Assembly (NCBI GenBank): GCA_038522945.1
Contig: JBCBJV010000002.1
Location: forward strand, 62,001-126,000
Source: MED-G105 sp038522945
GTDB taxonomy: Bacteria > Pseudomonadota > Alphaproteobacteria > Caulobacterales > Parvularculaceae
Direction of reading: 5' to 3'
DNA: 64,000 bases
The notes below the pieces were generated by a model, which saw nothing but the letters and a program-made list of their open reading frames with translations, made no database searches and had not been told where the DNA came from. The position numbers and the translations under genes are program-made. Positions 51,080 to 59,849 of the stretch are shown here, piece after piece. Every line of letters begins with the position of its first letter. Position 1 is the stretch's first letter.

Positions 51080-51487
51080 ATGGCGCGACGCAGAGGGATA
51101 GACGCTTCATCGGGCGAAGACGACGTAAACGTCACACCGCTTCTAGATATCGTCTTCATCATGCTGATCTTTTTCATCGTGACGTCGACATTCGTTAAAG
51201 AGCCAGGGGTAGATATCAATCGGCCTGAGGCTCAAACGGCGAAGGAGCGGAAATTTGCTGCGATCCTCGTTGCCGTGACAGACGAGAACAAGATTTATAT
51301 CAACAAGGATGAAGTGGCCCTCGAGGAGGTTCGCCTCAGCGTCGAGGAATTGAAACGCGAAAACCCCAAGGGGACTGCCGTTGTTCAGGTCGATGCAAAG
51401 GCCGACACACGATACCTTGTTGAAGTGGTTAATCAGATCAAAGCAGCAGGCGTCAATGACGTCGCTGTCTCAACCGAAGATCTTTAG
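51080..51487 (+). CDS. exbD: ExbD-type protein, second copy
   Basis: 135 residues, paralogous to the preceding ExbD: DDVNVTPLLDIVFIMLIFFI is almost identical through the helix, with the proton-relay aspartate kept, while the periplasmic domains differ (here DENKIYINKDEVALEEV). Start ATG 51080 is chosen because the motif begins 14 residues later; the frame opens at 51017. Two ExbD copies could form a mixed dimer in the motor, which is inference. Confidence 0.92.
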   Translation: MARRRGIDASSGEDDVNVTPLLDIVFIMLIFFIVTSTFVKEPGVDINRPEAQTAKERKFAAILVAVTDENKIYINKDEVALEEVRLSVEELKRENPKGTAVVQVDAKADTRYLVEVVNQIKAAGVNDVAVSTEDL

Positions 51488-51505
51488 CGGGGAAGGAAGA
51501 CTGTC

Positions 51506-52105
51506 ATGGGCTCACTTGCTCGTTTAATTATTGGCCTGCCAGTTGCTGGTGTCGTTACGATTTTTCTTTTCCTCGTCATGAAGGCTCTCATCAGCGGGAA
51601 CCTTCGGCTCGAAGATGAACGCGACTCGATAAATATCGAAATTACGGCGCAGCTTCAGGAGACTGATCTCAGCCAGGCCAACAAAGAATTTAAAAGACCC
51701 ACGTTGGATACTCCGCCACCTCCGCCGCCAGCTGTCACTGACCCTTCTAACCGGCCGTCCCTCGACGGCGTTCAAGCTGAGATCCCGACGATCCAGGCCG
51801 AGCTTAACGTGGGCACCGGTTTTAATCCTGATCGTGATGCGCAGCCGTTGGTACGGATTCCGCCACAATACCCTGAGCGGTGCATGTCGCGAGCAAGTTC
51901 TGAAGAGACGGTCTTTCTGGAATTTGACGTCACGCCAGAGGGTACGACAACCAACATTTCGGTGGTCGATTCATCAAATAGTTGTCTTAACCGGGCGGCC
52001 ATCCGTTCTGTTGAGCGTTGGAAGTATCAGCCCAAGATCGTAGACAACAAAGCCGAATGGCGTCGCGCCGTTCAGACCCAGGTTACGTTCCTGCTCGCAG
52101 AGTAA
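51506..52105 (+). CDS. tonB: TonB protein
   Basis: A 199-residue energy transducer. The N-terminal anchor helix (LARLIIGLPVAGVVTIFLFL, about 4-23) is followed by a short proline-rich linker (PPPPPPA). The C-terminal domain has PPQYPERCMSRASSEETVFL, VVDSSNSCLNRAAIRSVERW and YQP. The linker is much shorter than in E. coli TonB, like TonB2-type proteins that rely on partner proteins to span the periplasm. Two cysteines in the C-terminal domain may form a disulfide. Confidence 0.92.
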   Translation: MGSLARLIIGLPVAGVVTIFLFLVMKALISGNLRLEDERDSINIEITAQLQETDLSQANKEFKRPTLDTPPPPPPAVTDPSNRPSLDGVQAEIPTIQAELNVGTGFNPDRDAQPLVRIPPQYPERCMSRASSEETVFLEFDVTPEGTTTNISVVDSSNSCLNRAAIRSVERWKYQPKIVDNKAEWRRAVQTQVTFLLAE

Positions 52106-52159
52106 GAACGCTCAAAAATGAGATTCTCGCATCAGTAGAGATAGTGTAGGCCGATATCG

Positions 52160-53761
52160 ATGATGAAAATGCAGTTCAAGCGAATGGCAATCGCAGCAGC
52201 AACAGGCCTCCTCTCTTTGGGGGTAGTTGCAGGAACCAGTGCTCCTGCGTTTGCACAAGACGATGAAGAAAATCAGCCACGTCGTCGTTCAGAGACCCTT
52301 GATCCAGCTGTCGCAAAGTCGCTTGGTGAAGCTTATGAGCTTATTACCGCTGAGCAGTATCAGCAGGCTCAGACTATAGTGAACCAGCTGATTGCGCAGC
52401 GCGGCGACAGAATGAAGCCGTTTGACAAATCGACGACCTATGAAATTCTTGGTCAAATCCAGGTTAATCTAGACAATTTCCGTGGTGCTCTTACCTCTTT
52501 CCGTACAGCCCTTAATGCCGGTGGTTTGCCGCCTGAACGAAATAATCAGCTCCAGTACTATATCGCTCAGATAAACTTCCAACTCGAAGACTATGATGCT
52601 GCGATCCGCGGATTGAACGATTGGATCCGGTCCGCACAGGCTTCCGGGGACAAGGTTGACGCCAATGCATACTACCTTTTGGCCGCTGCCAATGTCTCCC
52701 GCCAGCCACCGAATTTTCGAGCTGCATTAGATCCTGCTGAGCGCGTGTTGCCTTTGCGGCCGGCTGAAGAGCCGCCGAAAAAAGGCGACTATGACCTGCT
52801 CAACCTTATTTATTCAGAGCTGAGCGAGAATACGAAACGAGGCAATCTTCTTGAGCGAATGATTAACATTTGGCCTGGGGAGCGGTCTTATTGGACTCAA
52901 CTTGGTGGGCTTTATTCAACAACAGGCAGAGACCAAGAAGCGTTTTCTGTATTCGAAGTTGCCTACCGCGCAGGTCTTCTTGAAAAGGAAGGGGAAATCG
53001 TCACGCTCGTGAATTTCTATTCCTTCTTCGATAATCCTTATCGCGGCGCGAAGCTCCTCGAAAAGGAATTTGCTGCCGGCCGGGTGCAGCGGACACAGGC
53101 CAATTTGGTTCTTTTGTCTCAGCTTTGGAGCCAGTCGCGCGAGCACAAACGTGCAATCCCGATTTTGCGCGAGGCCGCGGGGGGATCATCTAACGGTAAG
53201 CTTTCTTATCGCCTTGGGCAGGTGCTTCTCGCCGATGAGCAGTACGGGGCTGCGACAACGGCTCTCAATCAAGCACTTCGTAAGGGCGGACTTAACTCCC
53301 GCGAGCAAGGAGATGTCTATCTGCTTCTTGGTACCGCACGCTTTAGCGGCGCCGGTGCCGACGACTGTGCGGCTCGGCTTCGTGCACGTGGTTCGTTTTC
53401 TAGCGCTCAACGGTATACAAATTCATCCCGCCAGGCTGCGGATTGGGTTACCTATATTAACGCCATCAATGATACCGAGTTTTCTCAGCGAGTTCTGGAA
53501 AATCAGCAGAATATTGAGATTGCGGAGGCTGCGGCGGATCGCTTGAAAACACAGATCCAGGTTTGCCGTTTGCAAGGTGGCGGGAACTGCGAGGAGCTAG
53601 AAGCTCAACGTCAGGAAAGCCTTGATGAAGTTGCCGAGCGCAGCCGCCCTGGCCGAATTGTAAAATGTGGTGCCACACCACCGCCAGATGAGGAAGAAGA
53701 GGAAGTCGAACCTTCAGATGGTTCGGAAGAAGACGCTTCTGAAGATGAAGGCGAAGAGTAA
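52160..53761 (+). CDS. TPR-repeat periplasmic protein of the TonB operon
   Basis: 533 residues: signal peptide (ending APAFAQ), then helical repeats from about 45 to 420 with tetratricopeptide character (YELITAEQYQQAQTIVNQLI, YEILGQIQVNLDNFRGALTS, YYIAQINFQLEDYDAAIRGL). The end is a long acidic tail (EEEEEVEPSDGSEEDASEDE). A TPR protein commonly closes DUF3450/ExbB/ExbD/TonB operons. The tail is unusual and may bind cations or a basic partner. A terminator follows. Confidence 0.88.
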   Translation: MMKMQFKRMAIAAATGLLSLGVVAGTSAPAFAQDDEENQPRRRSETLDPAVAKSLGEAYELITAEQYQQAQTIVNQLIAQRGDRMKPFDKSTTYEILGQIQVNLDNFRGALTSFRTALNAGGLPPERNNQLQYYIAQINFQLEDYDAAIRGLNDWIRSAQASGDKVDANAYYLLAAANVSRQPPNFRAALDPAERVLPLRPAEEPPKKGDYDLLNLIYSELSENTKRGNLLERMINIWPGERSYWTQLGGLYSTTGRDQEAFSVFEVAYRAGLLEKEGEIVTLVNFYSFFDNPYRGAKLLEKEFAAGRVQRTQANLVLLSQLWSQSREHKRAIPILREAAGGSSNGKLSYRLGQVLLADEQYGAATTALNQALRKGGLNSREQGDVYLLLGTARFSGAGADDCAARLRARGSFSSAQRYTNSSRQAADWVTYINAINDTEFSQRVLENQQNIEIAEAAADRLKTQIQVCRLQGGGNCEELEAQRQESLDEVAERSRPGRIVKCGATPPPDEEEEEVEPSDGSEEDASEDEGEE

Positions 53762-53803
53762 ACTTCGATTTCTTCAAATGCTTCTACAAAGCACATTCTA
53801 ATC

Positions 53804-53838
53804 AAAGGAGCTGCGATAGAGGTCGTGGCTCCTTTTTC
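53804..53838 (+). terminator. terminator at the end of the TonB operon
   Basis: AAAGGAGC (53804-53811) pairs with GCTCCTTT (53828-53835), followed by further T residues; loop of 16 bases. Confidence 0.7.
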
Positions 53839-53945
53839 TTTTCGCTGTTAGACTTGGTTGGTTGTGTTTTTTTACTTGGCGGTACGACTGATGTTTGTTC
53901 AGCCAGGTTGGCCTTTGCAAAGCCTGGACTAAATCCTTTATCTTT

Positions 53946-54830
53946 TTATCGCGTCGGGACTGGCGTCTCGCCAGAATAGTCATAGAAACCGCGATTTGCT
54001 TTTCGGCCAAGCCATCCGGCTTCCACATACTTCACGAGCAATGGGCATGGACGATACTTTGAGTCTGCAAGTCCCTCATATAAAACCTGCATGATCGCGA
54101 GGCACGTGTCGAGGCCGATAAAATCGGCTAGTTCGAGCGGCCCCATTGGATGGTTGGCGCCCAGCCGCAACCCTCTATCGATCGCTTCAACGGTGCCGAC
54201 CCCTTCATAAAGCGTATAGATTGCCTCATTGATCATCGGCATAAGGATCCGATTGACGATAAAAGCCGGAAAATCTTCCGATACGGCGATGGTCTTCCCA
54301 AGCGATGTCACCACATCCGATGTGACCTCATAGGTCTCTTTGCTGGTGGCGATGCCCCGAATGATCTCAACGAGTTGCATAACGGGCACCGGGTTCATGA
54401 AGTGGAGCCCAATGAATTTTTCGGGTCTGTCTGTAGAAGCGGCGAGAGCGGTGATTGAAATCGAGGATGTGTTTGTCGCGATGATACAGTCGTCGGTAAG
54501 ATGACCTTTGAGACCAGAAAATATCTTCTTTTTAATGTCGATGTTTTCTGTCGCGGCTTCCACAACAAGATCACACTCGCCTAGGTCCGAAAGTTCCAGT
54601 GATCCTTTTATTCTTGCCAGCGCCCGGTCCATTTGCTCTTGGGCGACTATTTTTTTGGATAGCTGCCGACCGAGATTTTTTTCGATGAGCGTAAGGCTAT
54701 GGCCGATCGCGTCCGGATCTATGTCATGGAGACGAACATCGAAATCCGCCAGTGCAAAAACATGGGCGATCCCGCTGCCCATTTGACCGGCACCGATAAT
54801 GCCGACTGTTCTGATTTCGTGCTTTGCCAC
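53946..54830 (-). CDS. 3-hydroxybutyryl-CoA dehydrogenase
   Basis: A 294-residue NAD-dependent 3-hydroxyacyl-CoA dehydrogenase. The Rossmann motif GIIGAGQMGSGIAHVFA starts near residue 9. The catalytic region GLHFMNPVPVMQLVEIIRG (His), the FIVNRILMPMINEA segment and GANHPMGPLELADFIGLD are typical of Hbd/FadB2 proteins. I start at a GTG at 54830 because GGAGGTGAAG sits just upstream of it, inside the longer frame (from 54842). With the ETF genes nearby and the acyl-CoA dehydrogenase elsewhere, it fits fatty-acid or polyhydroxybutyrate metabolism. Confidence 0.92.
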   Translation of the reverse strand: MAKHEIRTVGIIGAGQMGSGIAHVFALADFDVRLHDIDPDAIGHSLTLIEKNLGRQLSKKIVAQEQMDRALARIKGSLELSDLGECDLVVEAATENIDIKKKIFSGLKGHLTDDCIIATNTSSISITALAASTDRPEKFIGLHFMNPVPVMQLVEIIRGIATSKETYEVTSDVVTSLGKTIAVSEDFPAFIVNRILMPMINEAIYTLYEGVGTVEAIDRGLRLGANHPMGPLELADFIGLDTCLAIMQVLYEGLADSKYRPCPLLVKYVEAGWLGRKANRGFYDYSGETPVPTR

Positions 54831-55021
54831 CTTCACCTCCACTTTTCCCCAAAGCCTAAGGTGAGTGTGTGTTGCATTGCAACACGCGTTAGCAACCGGT
54901 GTGGCCAGATATGATATTGATAATTACTCGCAAATATGCGAGTGAGGATGAAAATCAGCGACTCAAGGGGGCTGCCCGGATTGTTGGCTGGAGCATAATG
55001 CAATTAGCGAAGGAGGTTATG

Positions 55022-55222
55022 ATGGCCCAACGCCGTCTGAAGGATTCAGAGATGTTGTGCTGGTTGAAGGCACAAATCCAAGTGATCGAACTTTGGCGCG
55101 AAGAGCTGGCGCAACGACCCGGCATTGATGTTCAGTCCATTGAATTTGTTGAGCGGCACTACCATTGGCTGACGGCGGAAGCGTATCGGATTGACGCCGG
55201 GCGCCCTGAGACGATCCACTGA
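55022..55222 (+). CDS. small protein of unknown function
   Basis: A 66-residue product starting MAQRRLKDSEMLCWLKAQIQ. It has a near-ideal ribosome site AAGGAGG (55010-55016) five bases before ATG 55022, and a second ATG at 55019. It is amphipathic and helix-like, without signal peptide or membrane segment. No family recognised. It lies between the 3-hydroxybutyryl-CoA dehydrogenase gene (other strand) and etfA (other strand) and ends just before a bidirectional terminator. The open frame continues upstream to 54899, but that part lacks a ribosome site. Confidence 0.6.
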   Translation: MAQRRLKDSEMLCWLKAQIQVIELWREELAQRPGIDVQSIEFVERHYHWLTAEAYRIDAGRPETIH

Positions 55223-55250
55223 AGTCAGTTTCCGGTCCGGCCATGGCGCA

Positions 55251-55286
55251 CAAAAAAGCGACTGCTTTCAAAGCAGCCGCTTTTGC
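55251..55286. terminator. bidirectional terminator between the small gene and etfA
   Basis: AAAAGCG (55254-55260) pairs with CGCTTTT (55278-55284) and CTGCTTT/AAAGCAG forms the inner stem; A and T runs flank it, so it can stop transcription from either side. Confidence 0.8.
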
Positions 55287-55309
55287 CTATTTGGGCCCGA
55301 ACTGGTTGA

Positions 55310-56239
55310 TCAGAGGGCGGACTGTAGTTCTGGAACGATCTTGAAGAGATCACCCACAATGCCGTAATCCGCCACCTGGAAGATCGGCGCTTCTTCATCC
55401 TTGTTGATCGCAACAATAACCTTTGAGTCTTTCATGCCTGCCAAGTGTTGGATGGCACCGGAAATCCCGATCGCGATGTAAAGTTCCGGCGCGACCACTT
55501 TCCCGGTTTGACCTACTTGATAATCATTTGGCATGTAGCCTGCGTCGACTGCGGCCCGGCTGGCTCCAATCGCGGCACCGAGTTTATCCGCAAGCGGATA
55601 AATATACTCTTCAAAGTTCTCCGAAGAGGCAAGGGCGCGGCCACCTGAGACGACAATCTTTGCAGAAGACAGTTCGGGACGGTCCGATTTTGTCAGCTCT
55701 TCTCCAACGAAAGTCGATATCGATGGATTGTCAGCTGCTGCAATGGTCTCAATTGATGCACTGCCGCCTTCTTCCGCGGCTTTGAAAGAGGCACCGCGGA
55801 CGGTGATGACTTTCTTTGGGTCATTTGACTGCACGGTCGCGAGCGCGTTGCCGGCATAAATTGGCCGAACAAACGTGTCAGCGCTTTCAACTGCGATAAT
55901 GTCTGAGATCTGCATCACGTCCAAAAGGGCGGCGACGCGTGGCATGGTGTTTTTGCCGTTCGCCGTTGCTGGTGCCAGGAGAGCGTCATAGTCGCCAGCA
56001 ACTGACACAATCAGCGCAGCGAGCGGCTCAGCCAATAGATTAGCATAGGACGGATCTTCTGCGTGCAGAACTTTGCGGACGCCAGCTAGTTTGGCAGCCG
56101 CTGCAGCGATGTCGCCGGCACCGTCTCCGGCGACGAGAACATCAATGTCGCTGCCAATCCCGGCGGCAGCGGTCACGGTCTTTGCAACCGCGTCGGAGAG
56201 ATTTTCACCATTATGGTCAGCAATGACGAGGCTTGCCAT
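55310..56239 (-). CDS. etfA: electron transfer flavoprotein alpha subunit
   Basis: 309 residues. The C-terminal FAD domain contains RPELSSAKIVVSGGRAL, GAIQHLAGMKDSKVIVAINK and APIFQVADYGIVGDLF, all typical of EtfA. Together with EtfB it accepts electrons from acyl-CoA dehydrogenases and passes them to ETF-quinone oxidoreductase. Its ATG lies two bases after the etfB stop. Confidence 0.96.
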   Translation of the reverse strand: MASLVIADHNGENLSDAVAKTVTAAAGIGSDIDVLVAGDGAGDIAAAAAKLAGVRKVLHAEDPSYANLLAEPLAALIVSVAGDYDALLAPATANGKNTMPRVAALLDVMQISDIIAVESADTFVRPIYAGNALATVQSNDPKKVITVRGASFKAAEEGGSASIETIAAADNPSISTFVGEELTKSDRPELSSAKIVVSGGRALASSENFEEYIYPLADKLGAAIGASRAAVDAGYMPNDYQVGQTGKVVAPELYIAIGISGAIQHLAGMKDSKVIVAINKDEEAPIFQVADYGIVGDLFKIVPELQSAL

Positions 56240-56241
56240 GA

Positions 56242-56991
56242 TCAGAGCACTCCTGCTTCGTTTTTCAGTTTGTCCACGAGTTCTGCAACGGTTTCGACTT
56301 TGATGCCGGCTTCGCGTTGCGAGGGCTCTGTTACTTTGACGACGGACAGGCGTGAGGAAATCTCAACGCCGTAGTCGCCTGGTTCCTTCACATCGAGCGG
56401 CTTTTTCTTGGCCTTCATAATGTTCGGCAATGATGCATAGCGCGGCTCATTCAGGCGCAAGTCAGCGGTCACGATAGCAGGAAGCGACAGTGATACCGTC
56501 TGCAGGCCACCGTCGACTTCGCGGGTGACGTTCAGCTTGCCATCGATGTGTTCGACTTTTGAGGCGAACGTCCCTTGTGCCCAGCCCAGAAGCGCGGCCA
56601 GCATTTGGCCGGTTTGGTTGCTGTCATCGTCGATGGCTTGCTTGCCCATGACGACGAGGTCCGGATTTTCCTCTGCGCAAACCGCCTTCAACAGTTTGGC
56701 CACCGTGAGTGGCTCGACGGCTTCGTCTGTTTTGATCAGGATGCCGCGGTCGGCGCCCATGGCGAGGGCCTGACGGATCTGGTCCTGGGCCTTTTCAACA
56801 CCGATCGTGACGGCAACAACTTCGGTTGCAGTGCCAGCTTCTTTGAGGCGAACAGCTTCCTCGACGGCGATTTCGTCGAAGGGGTTCATGGACATTTTGA
56901 CGTTGGCGAGATCAACGCCCGTTTGGTCGGACTTGACCCGAACCTTCACGTTGTAGTCGACCACGCGCTTTACGGGAACGAGAACTTTCAT
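56242..56991 (-). CDS. etfB: electron transfer flavoprotein beta subunit
   Basis: 249 residues: MKVLVPVKRVVDYNVKVRVK at the start, NPFDEIAVEEAVRLKEAG, VMGKQAIDDDSNQTGQMLAA (AMP-binding region) and the EtfB signature near SLPAIVTADLRLNEPRYASL followed by PNIMKAKKKP. Complete. First gene of the etfBA operon. Confidence 0.97.
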   Translation of the reverse strand: MKVLVPVKRVVDYNVKVRVKSDQTGVDLANVKMSMNPFDEIAVEEAVRLKEAGTATEVVAVTIGVEKAQDQIRQALAMGADRGILIKTDEAVEPLTVAKLLKAVCAEENPDLVVMGKQAIDDDSNQTGQMLAALLGWAQGTFASKVEHIDGKLNVTREVDGGLQTVSLSLPAIVTADLRLNEPRYASLPNIMKAKKKPLDVKEPGDYGVEISSRLSVVKVTEPSQREAGIKVETVAELVDKLKNEAGVL

Positions 56992-57210
56992 CTGAAATTT
57001 CCTCGCCTTTCTGTTTGTTTTTCAAATGGTCAGGGGGGCGAACACACTGCGTTCGGACCTGTGGCGCGGACGATACAGAGCCGTCCTCGGCGTTTCAACG
57101 GTCAATGCTGACGCGGACTGCTATTTAGAAATCTCGTCAAAACCTCGGCAAACTGGGTGATAGCGCTGGGGCGCCAACTCTAGCGGGCAAGCCTTGATCG
57201 GGGTCCGCGA

Positions 57211-57420
57211 TCAGGCGCCCGGTCCTTTGCCGATCAACATCAAGAATAGCGCCATGAGTGCGATGGCGATCCCTTGGGCCAGCACCCGAAAACGCATCAG
57301 CTTGTTTGAGTTTTCTTTGGCAAAAACCCCGCCCTTTGCAAGGGAGTAGATCCCAAGACCTAAAACCACCAACGTGACAATCAAGGCGACAGGGATCAGA
57401 AAAAAGACAAAAGTGCTCAC
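57211..57420 (-). CDS. HIG1-domain twin-transmembrane protein
   Basis: A 69-residue protein with two hydrophobic helices (about 3-28 and 43-63) joined by a basic loop FAKENSNKLMRFRVLAQG, as in the hypoxia-induced-gene-1 domain family. Mitochondrial relatives (Rcf1) associate with cytochrome oxidase; a role with respiratory complexes here is inference. It starts with GTG at 57420 behind AAGGAAAGG. Confidence 0.88.
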   Translation of the reverse strand: MSTFVFFLIPVALIVTLVVLGLGIYSLAKGGVFAKENSNKLMRFRVLAQGIAIALMALFLMLIGKGPGA

Positions 57421-57537
57421 GGAATTTCCTTTCCTTAATAGTACTCGAGCGGACCCGGAGCGGTTCTATGTTGCGGCAATCTGCCGGTGGGTGCGCCAAG
57501 CACGCAAGGGCTTGCGCAAAAACAAAGGACCAGCGGA

Positions 57538-59529
57538 TTATTGCTCATCTGAAGGTTGGCGCGCAGGCAAAGACGGGCCCCAGCGATTCAGAACTTTGCT
57601 GTAATGCCATTCGGCAAAGTTTGGTTCCGGCTCAGCTTCCGTCTCCGAGACGAGAGTGCCTTCTTCAGGGAATAAGGCCAGCGCCGGCAGAGCGCGCAAG
57701 CTCGCCAGATAGCCCTTGAGGTCAGCATCGGCTGGTTCTTCTACGCCGAGACCACCCGCGCGCGGCGAGGCAACCGCGGGCGATTGGAGCTCATTCAGCG
57801 TGAATCCCATGCGGATATCGTAGGTGCGTTTGGCCTGATTTCGAAGGAAGCGCTGCGCGTTGTACCAGCGGGTTTTGATTTCATCGTCAGTACAGGTTGC
57901 TAGTTCATTGCCCCGCGCGCCCCAGCGCCTCTCAGGGCAGTGATAGGGGTCGAATGAAAGGTCCCAAAGCCGTTCAATCACATGAGCCATGTTGAGGCGA
58001 ATGCGGGAATTGTCCGATCGCCAATAGGTAAACGTGCACTGATCTTTTTCTTCTACGAATGTATTCCATAGGTCGGTGCCGAGATCTTCGCCGTCATAGG
58101 CGACAGACGGATCGCCTTCCCGGTGTCGTTTTACGAGATCCTGCATTTCCCGGCGCAGCTCGATGATCGCCACTTTGAGGCGCGCATCCCGCGATGGGGT
58201 GGAATAGGTTTCCCAGTCGCCGTAAGTCCCGTAAATATTGTCTGGCAGGCGTTTGGGGTGTTCCCTCAGATGCACACGCACTGCGCTTGCTTTGTCGACC
58301 GCTGCCTTCCGGGCACGGATCGCTCCGCAAACGCTCTCAAGGCCAAAGCGTAGTTCGTCCACCGGGTTATAGGCAAAATTTGGGGCCGCGAGCCGTCGGC
58401 GCACGTAATCATAGTAATTTACCGTCCGACCATTCACGTGGAACTCGCCGCTGTGCCATTCGCCGCTCGGGTGCGGGCGATTCCCGAAGTACTGCTCAAT
58501 AGAGAAGTCCGGGAGCTCATCGTTCGACACCGCTTTGATCCGCCCCCCAATTAAGCGACCATCCTCGGCTTTCTTTGCGTTCTCCACATAGATGGGGCGC
58601 CAGGCTTTCAAGCCTGCGCCGAGCTCCGGTTTGGCCCGAAGGAAATTTGCCCCATAGGTGGTTCGCGTAACGGAATGATCCGGGTGCGATGCAATCACCA
58701 GGACGCGGCCATCTTCCAGGATGTCGTAGACAATGCCCACATGGCCGTAGATGTCATAGGCGATAACACCCGGACGAACCGTGTCGCGCCCGATAGCTAT
58801 GGGGTAGAAATCGTCAAAGCTCCGCCCGCCGCCGGTGGCCGGATGGGTGCGGAACATAGCAGTGGAGACTTCGCCCGGAATACGCCGGATAAAGGCATTG
58901 CCTGAAACCGGGCTGGAACCGAGGGCAGAGCGACGACGGACCACGATATTTCCGCCGGTCGAATAGCGCGGGTCTTCTGCTTTGCCGTCGGCCGTGCGCA
59001 TCTCCGCCTGATAGGAAAAAGGCAGAGCATTCTTCCAAGCATAGTACGCGCGGAGCATGTACGCCATGTCGGCGCAATCACCGGAAAAGCGCGTGGTATC
59101 CGTATCGCGGTAAGGGTTGGCCTCGCTGGCAAGGCAGTCATCGAGCGACGTGCAGTCAGACCATCCGATGGCCTGAATGAAGGCGGAATAGCCAAGTTCG
59201 TCTTCTTCGGACCACCGTTCTTTAGTGATCTTCCATTGCCGCCCCTGATTGATGGCCTCAGGAATGGTGAGGCCCACCGTGGTCGGAGCCGTCTCCTCCC
59301 AAGGGGTTTGCGTCGCTTCTTCAACTCCAAATGGGGTCGAGAACGTCTCCACGACTTCGCCTTCGTTGAGCGCCTCAGCAGGGTTACCGGTTTGGTTCCC
59401 AGCCACATTTTCAGAGGCGCTGGGCGTTGCCTCCTCATCTGCGAAGGCGGGCGCAATCAACGCAAAAGCGAACGCAGCGGAAAGGGCTGCGCCGCGAAAC
59501 GGACGGCGAAGGGAGTTACTGAATACCAT
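57538..59529 (-). CDS. large secreted protein with transglutaminase/papain-like core
   Basis: 663 residues with a signal peptide (ending APAFA, about 1-30) and a low-complexity linker. A domain at about 130-320 contains RFSGDCADMAYMLRAYYAWK, which resembles the transglutaminase-like catalytic cysteine motif (G-D-C-x-x-x-A). GHVGIVYDILEDGRVLVIAS then places a histidine as in papain-fold enzymes, with a following SHPDHS possibly giving the acidic residue. The remaining 340 residues are charged, with conserved-looking WRPIYVENAKK, SGEWHSGEFHVNGRTVNYYD and RRWGARGNELATC, and no named family. A peptidoglycan- or protein-modifying role is possible but unproven. Confidence 0.65.
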   Translation of the reverse strand: MVFSNSLRRPFRGAALSAAFAFALIAPAFADEEATPSASENVAGNQTGNPAEALNEGEVVETFSTPFGVEEATQTPWEETAPTTVGLTIPEAINQGRQWKITKERWSEEDELGYSAFIQAIGWSDCTSLDDCLASEANPYRDTDTTRFSGDCADMAYMLRAYYAWKNALPFSYQAEMRTADGKAEDPRYSTGGNIVVRRRSALGSSPVSGNAFIRRIPGEVSTAMFRTHPATGGGRSFDDFYPIAIGRDTVRPGVIAYDIYGHVGIVYDILEDGRVLVIASHPDHSVTRTTYGANFLRAKPELGAGLKAWRPIYVENAKKAEDGRLIGGRIKAVSNDELPDFSIEQYFGNRPHPSGEWHSGEFHVNGRTVNYYDYVRRRLAAPNFAYNPVDELRFGLESVCGAIRARKAAVDKASAVRVHLREHPKRLPDNIYGTYGDWETYSTPSRDARLKVAIIELRREMQDLVKRHREGDPSVAYDGEDLGTDLWNTFVEEKDQCTFTYWRSDNSRIRLNMAHVIERLWDLSFDPYHCPERRWGARGNELATCTDDEIKTRWYNAQRFLRNQAKRTYDIRMGFTLNELQSPAVASPRAGGLGVEEPADADLKGYLASLRALPALALFPEEGTLVSETEAEPEPNFAEWHYSKVLNRWGPSLPARQPSDEQ

Positions 59530-59849
59530 TGGGCTAGATTATCTTTGATTGCATCGAAACGGTAGGCGTTAACCTTTTCAGATCTTCGGAATGTGGGAAG
59601 ATGTGTTCATCGCGTTGCACCTGGGCTGCTCTCCATCCACCATTTGCCACCCATTGGGGCTGTTCCGGAAGCGAAAATACCCTAAAATTTCTGAATGGAT
59701 GGGGCAATTTGGTCATTTTTTGTCGCTCACTGTGGCCTCTGCGGCCTTTGAGGCTGTGTTGCTGCGGCCTAGAACCGGGATAGGGGGCGTTAACCATATT
59801 CGATGCCCGTAATGAACTCGTCTGAACAGTCTTGAAGGGGTTGGGACAC
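59530..59849. other. 320-base divergent intergenic region
   Basis: It separates the secreted transglutaminase-like gene (minus) from a small membrane-protein gene (plus). GGCGTTAACC occurs twice (59565-59574 and 59786-59795), once near each gene start. Small open frames inside have no support. Confidence 0.6.
59790..59797 (+). promoter_or_regulatory. candidate CtrA 8-mer TTAACCAT
   Basis: TTAACCAT lies 52 bases before the start at 59850 and matches one described form of the CtrA site in Caulobacter relatives. A single 8-mer is weak evidence. Confidence 0.25.
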
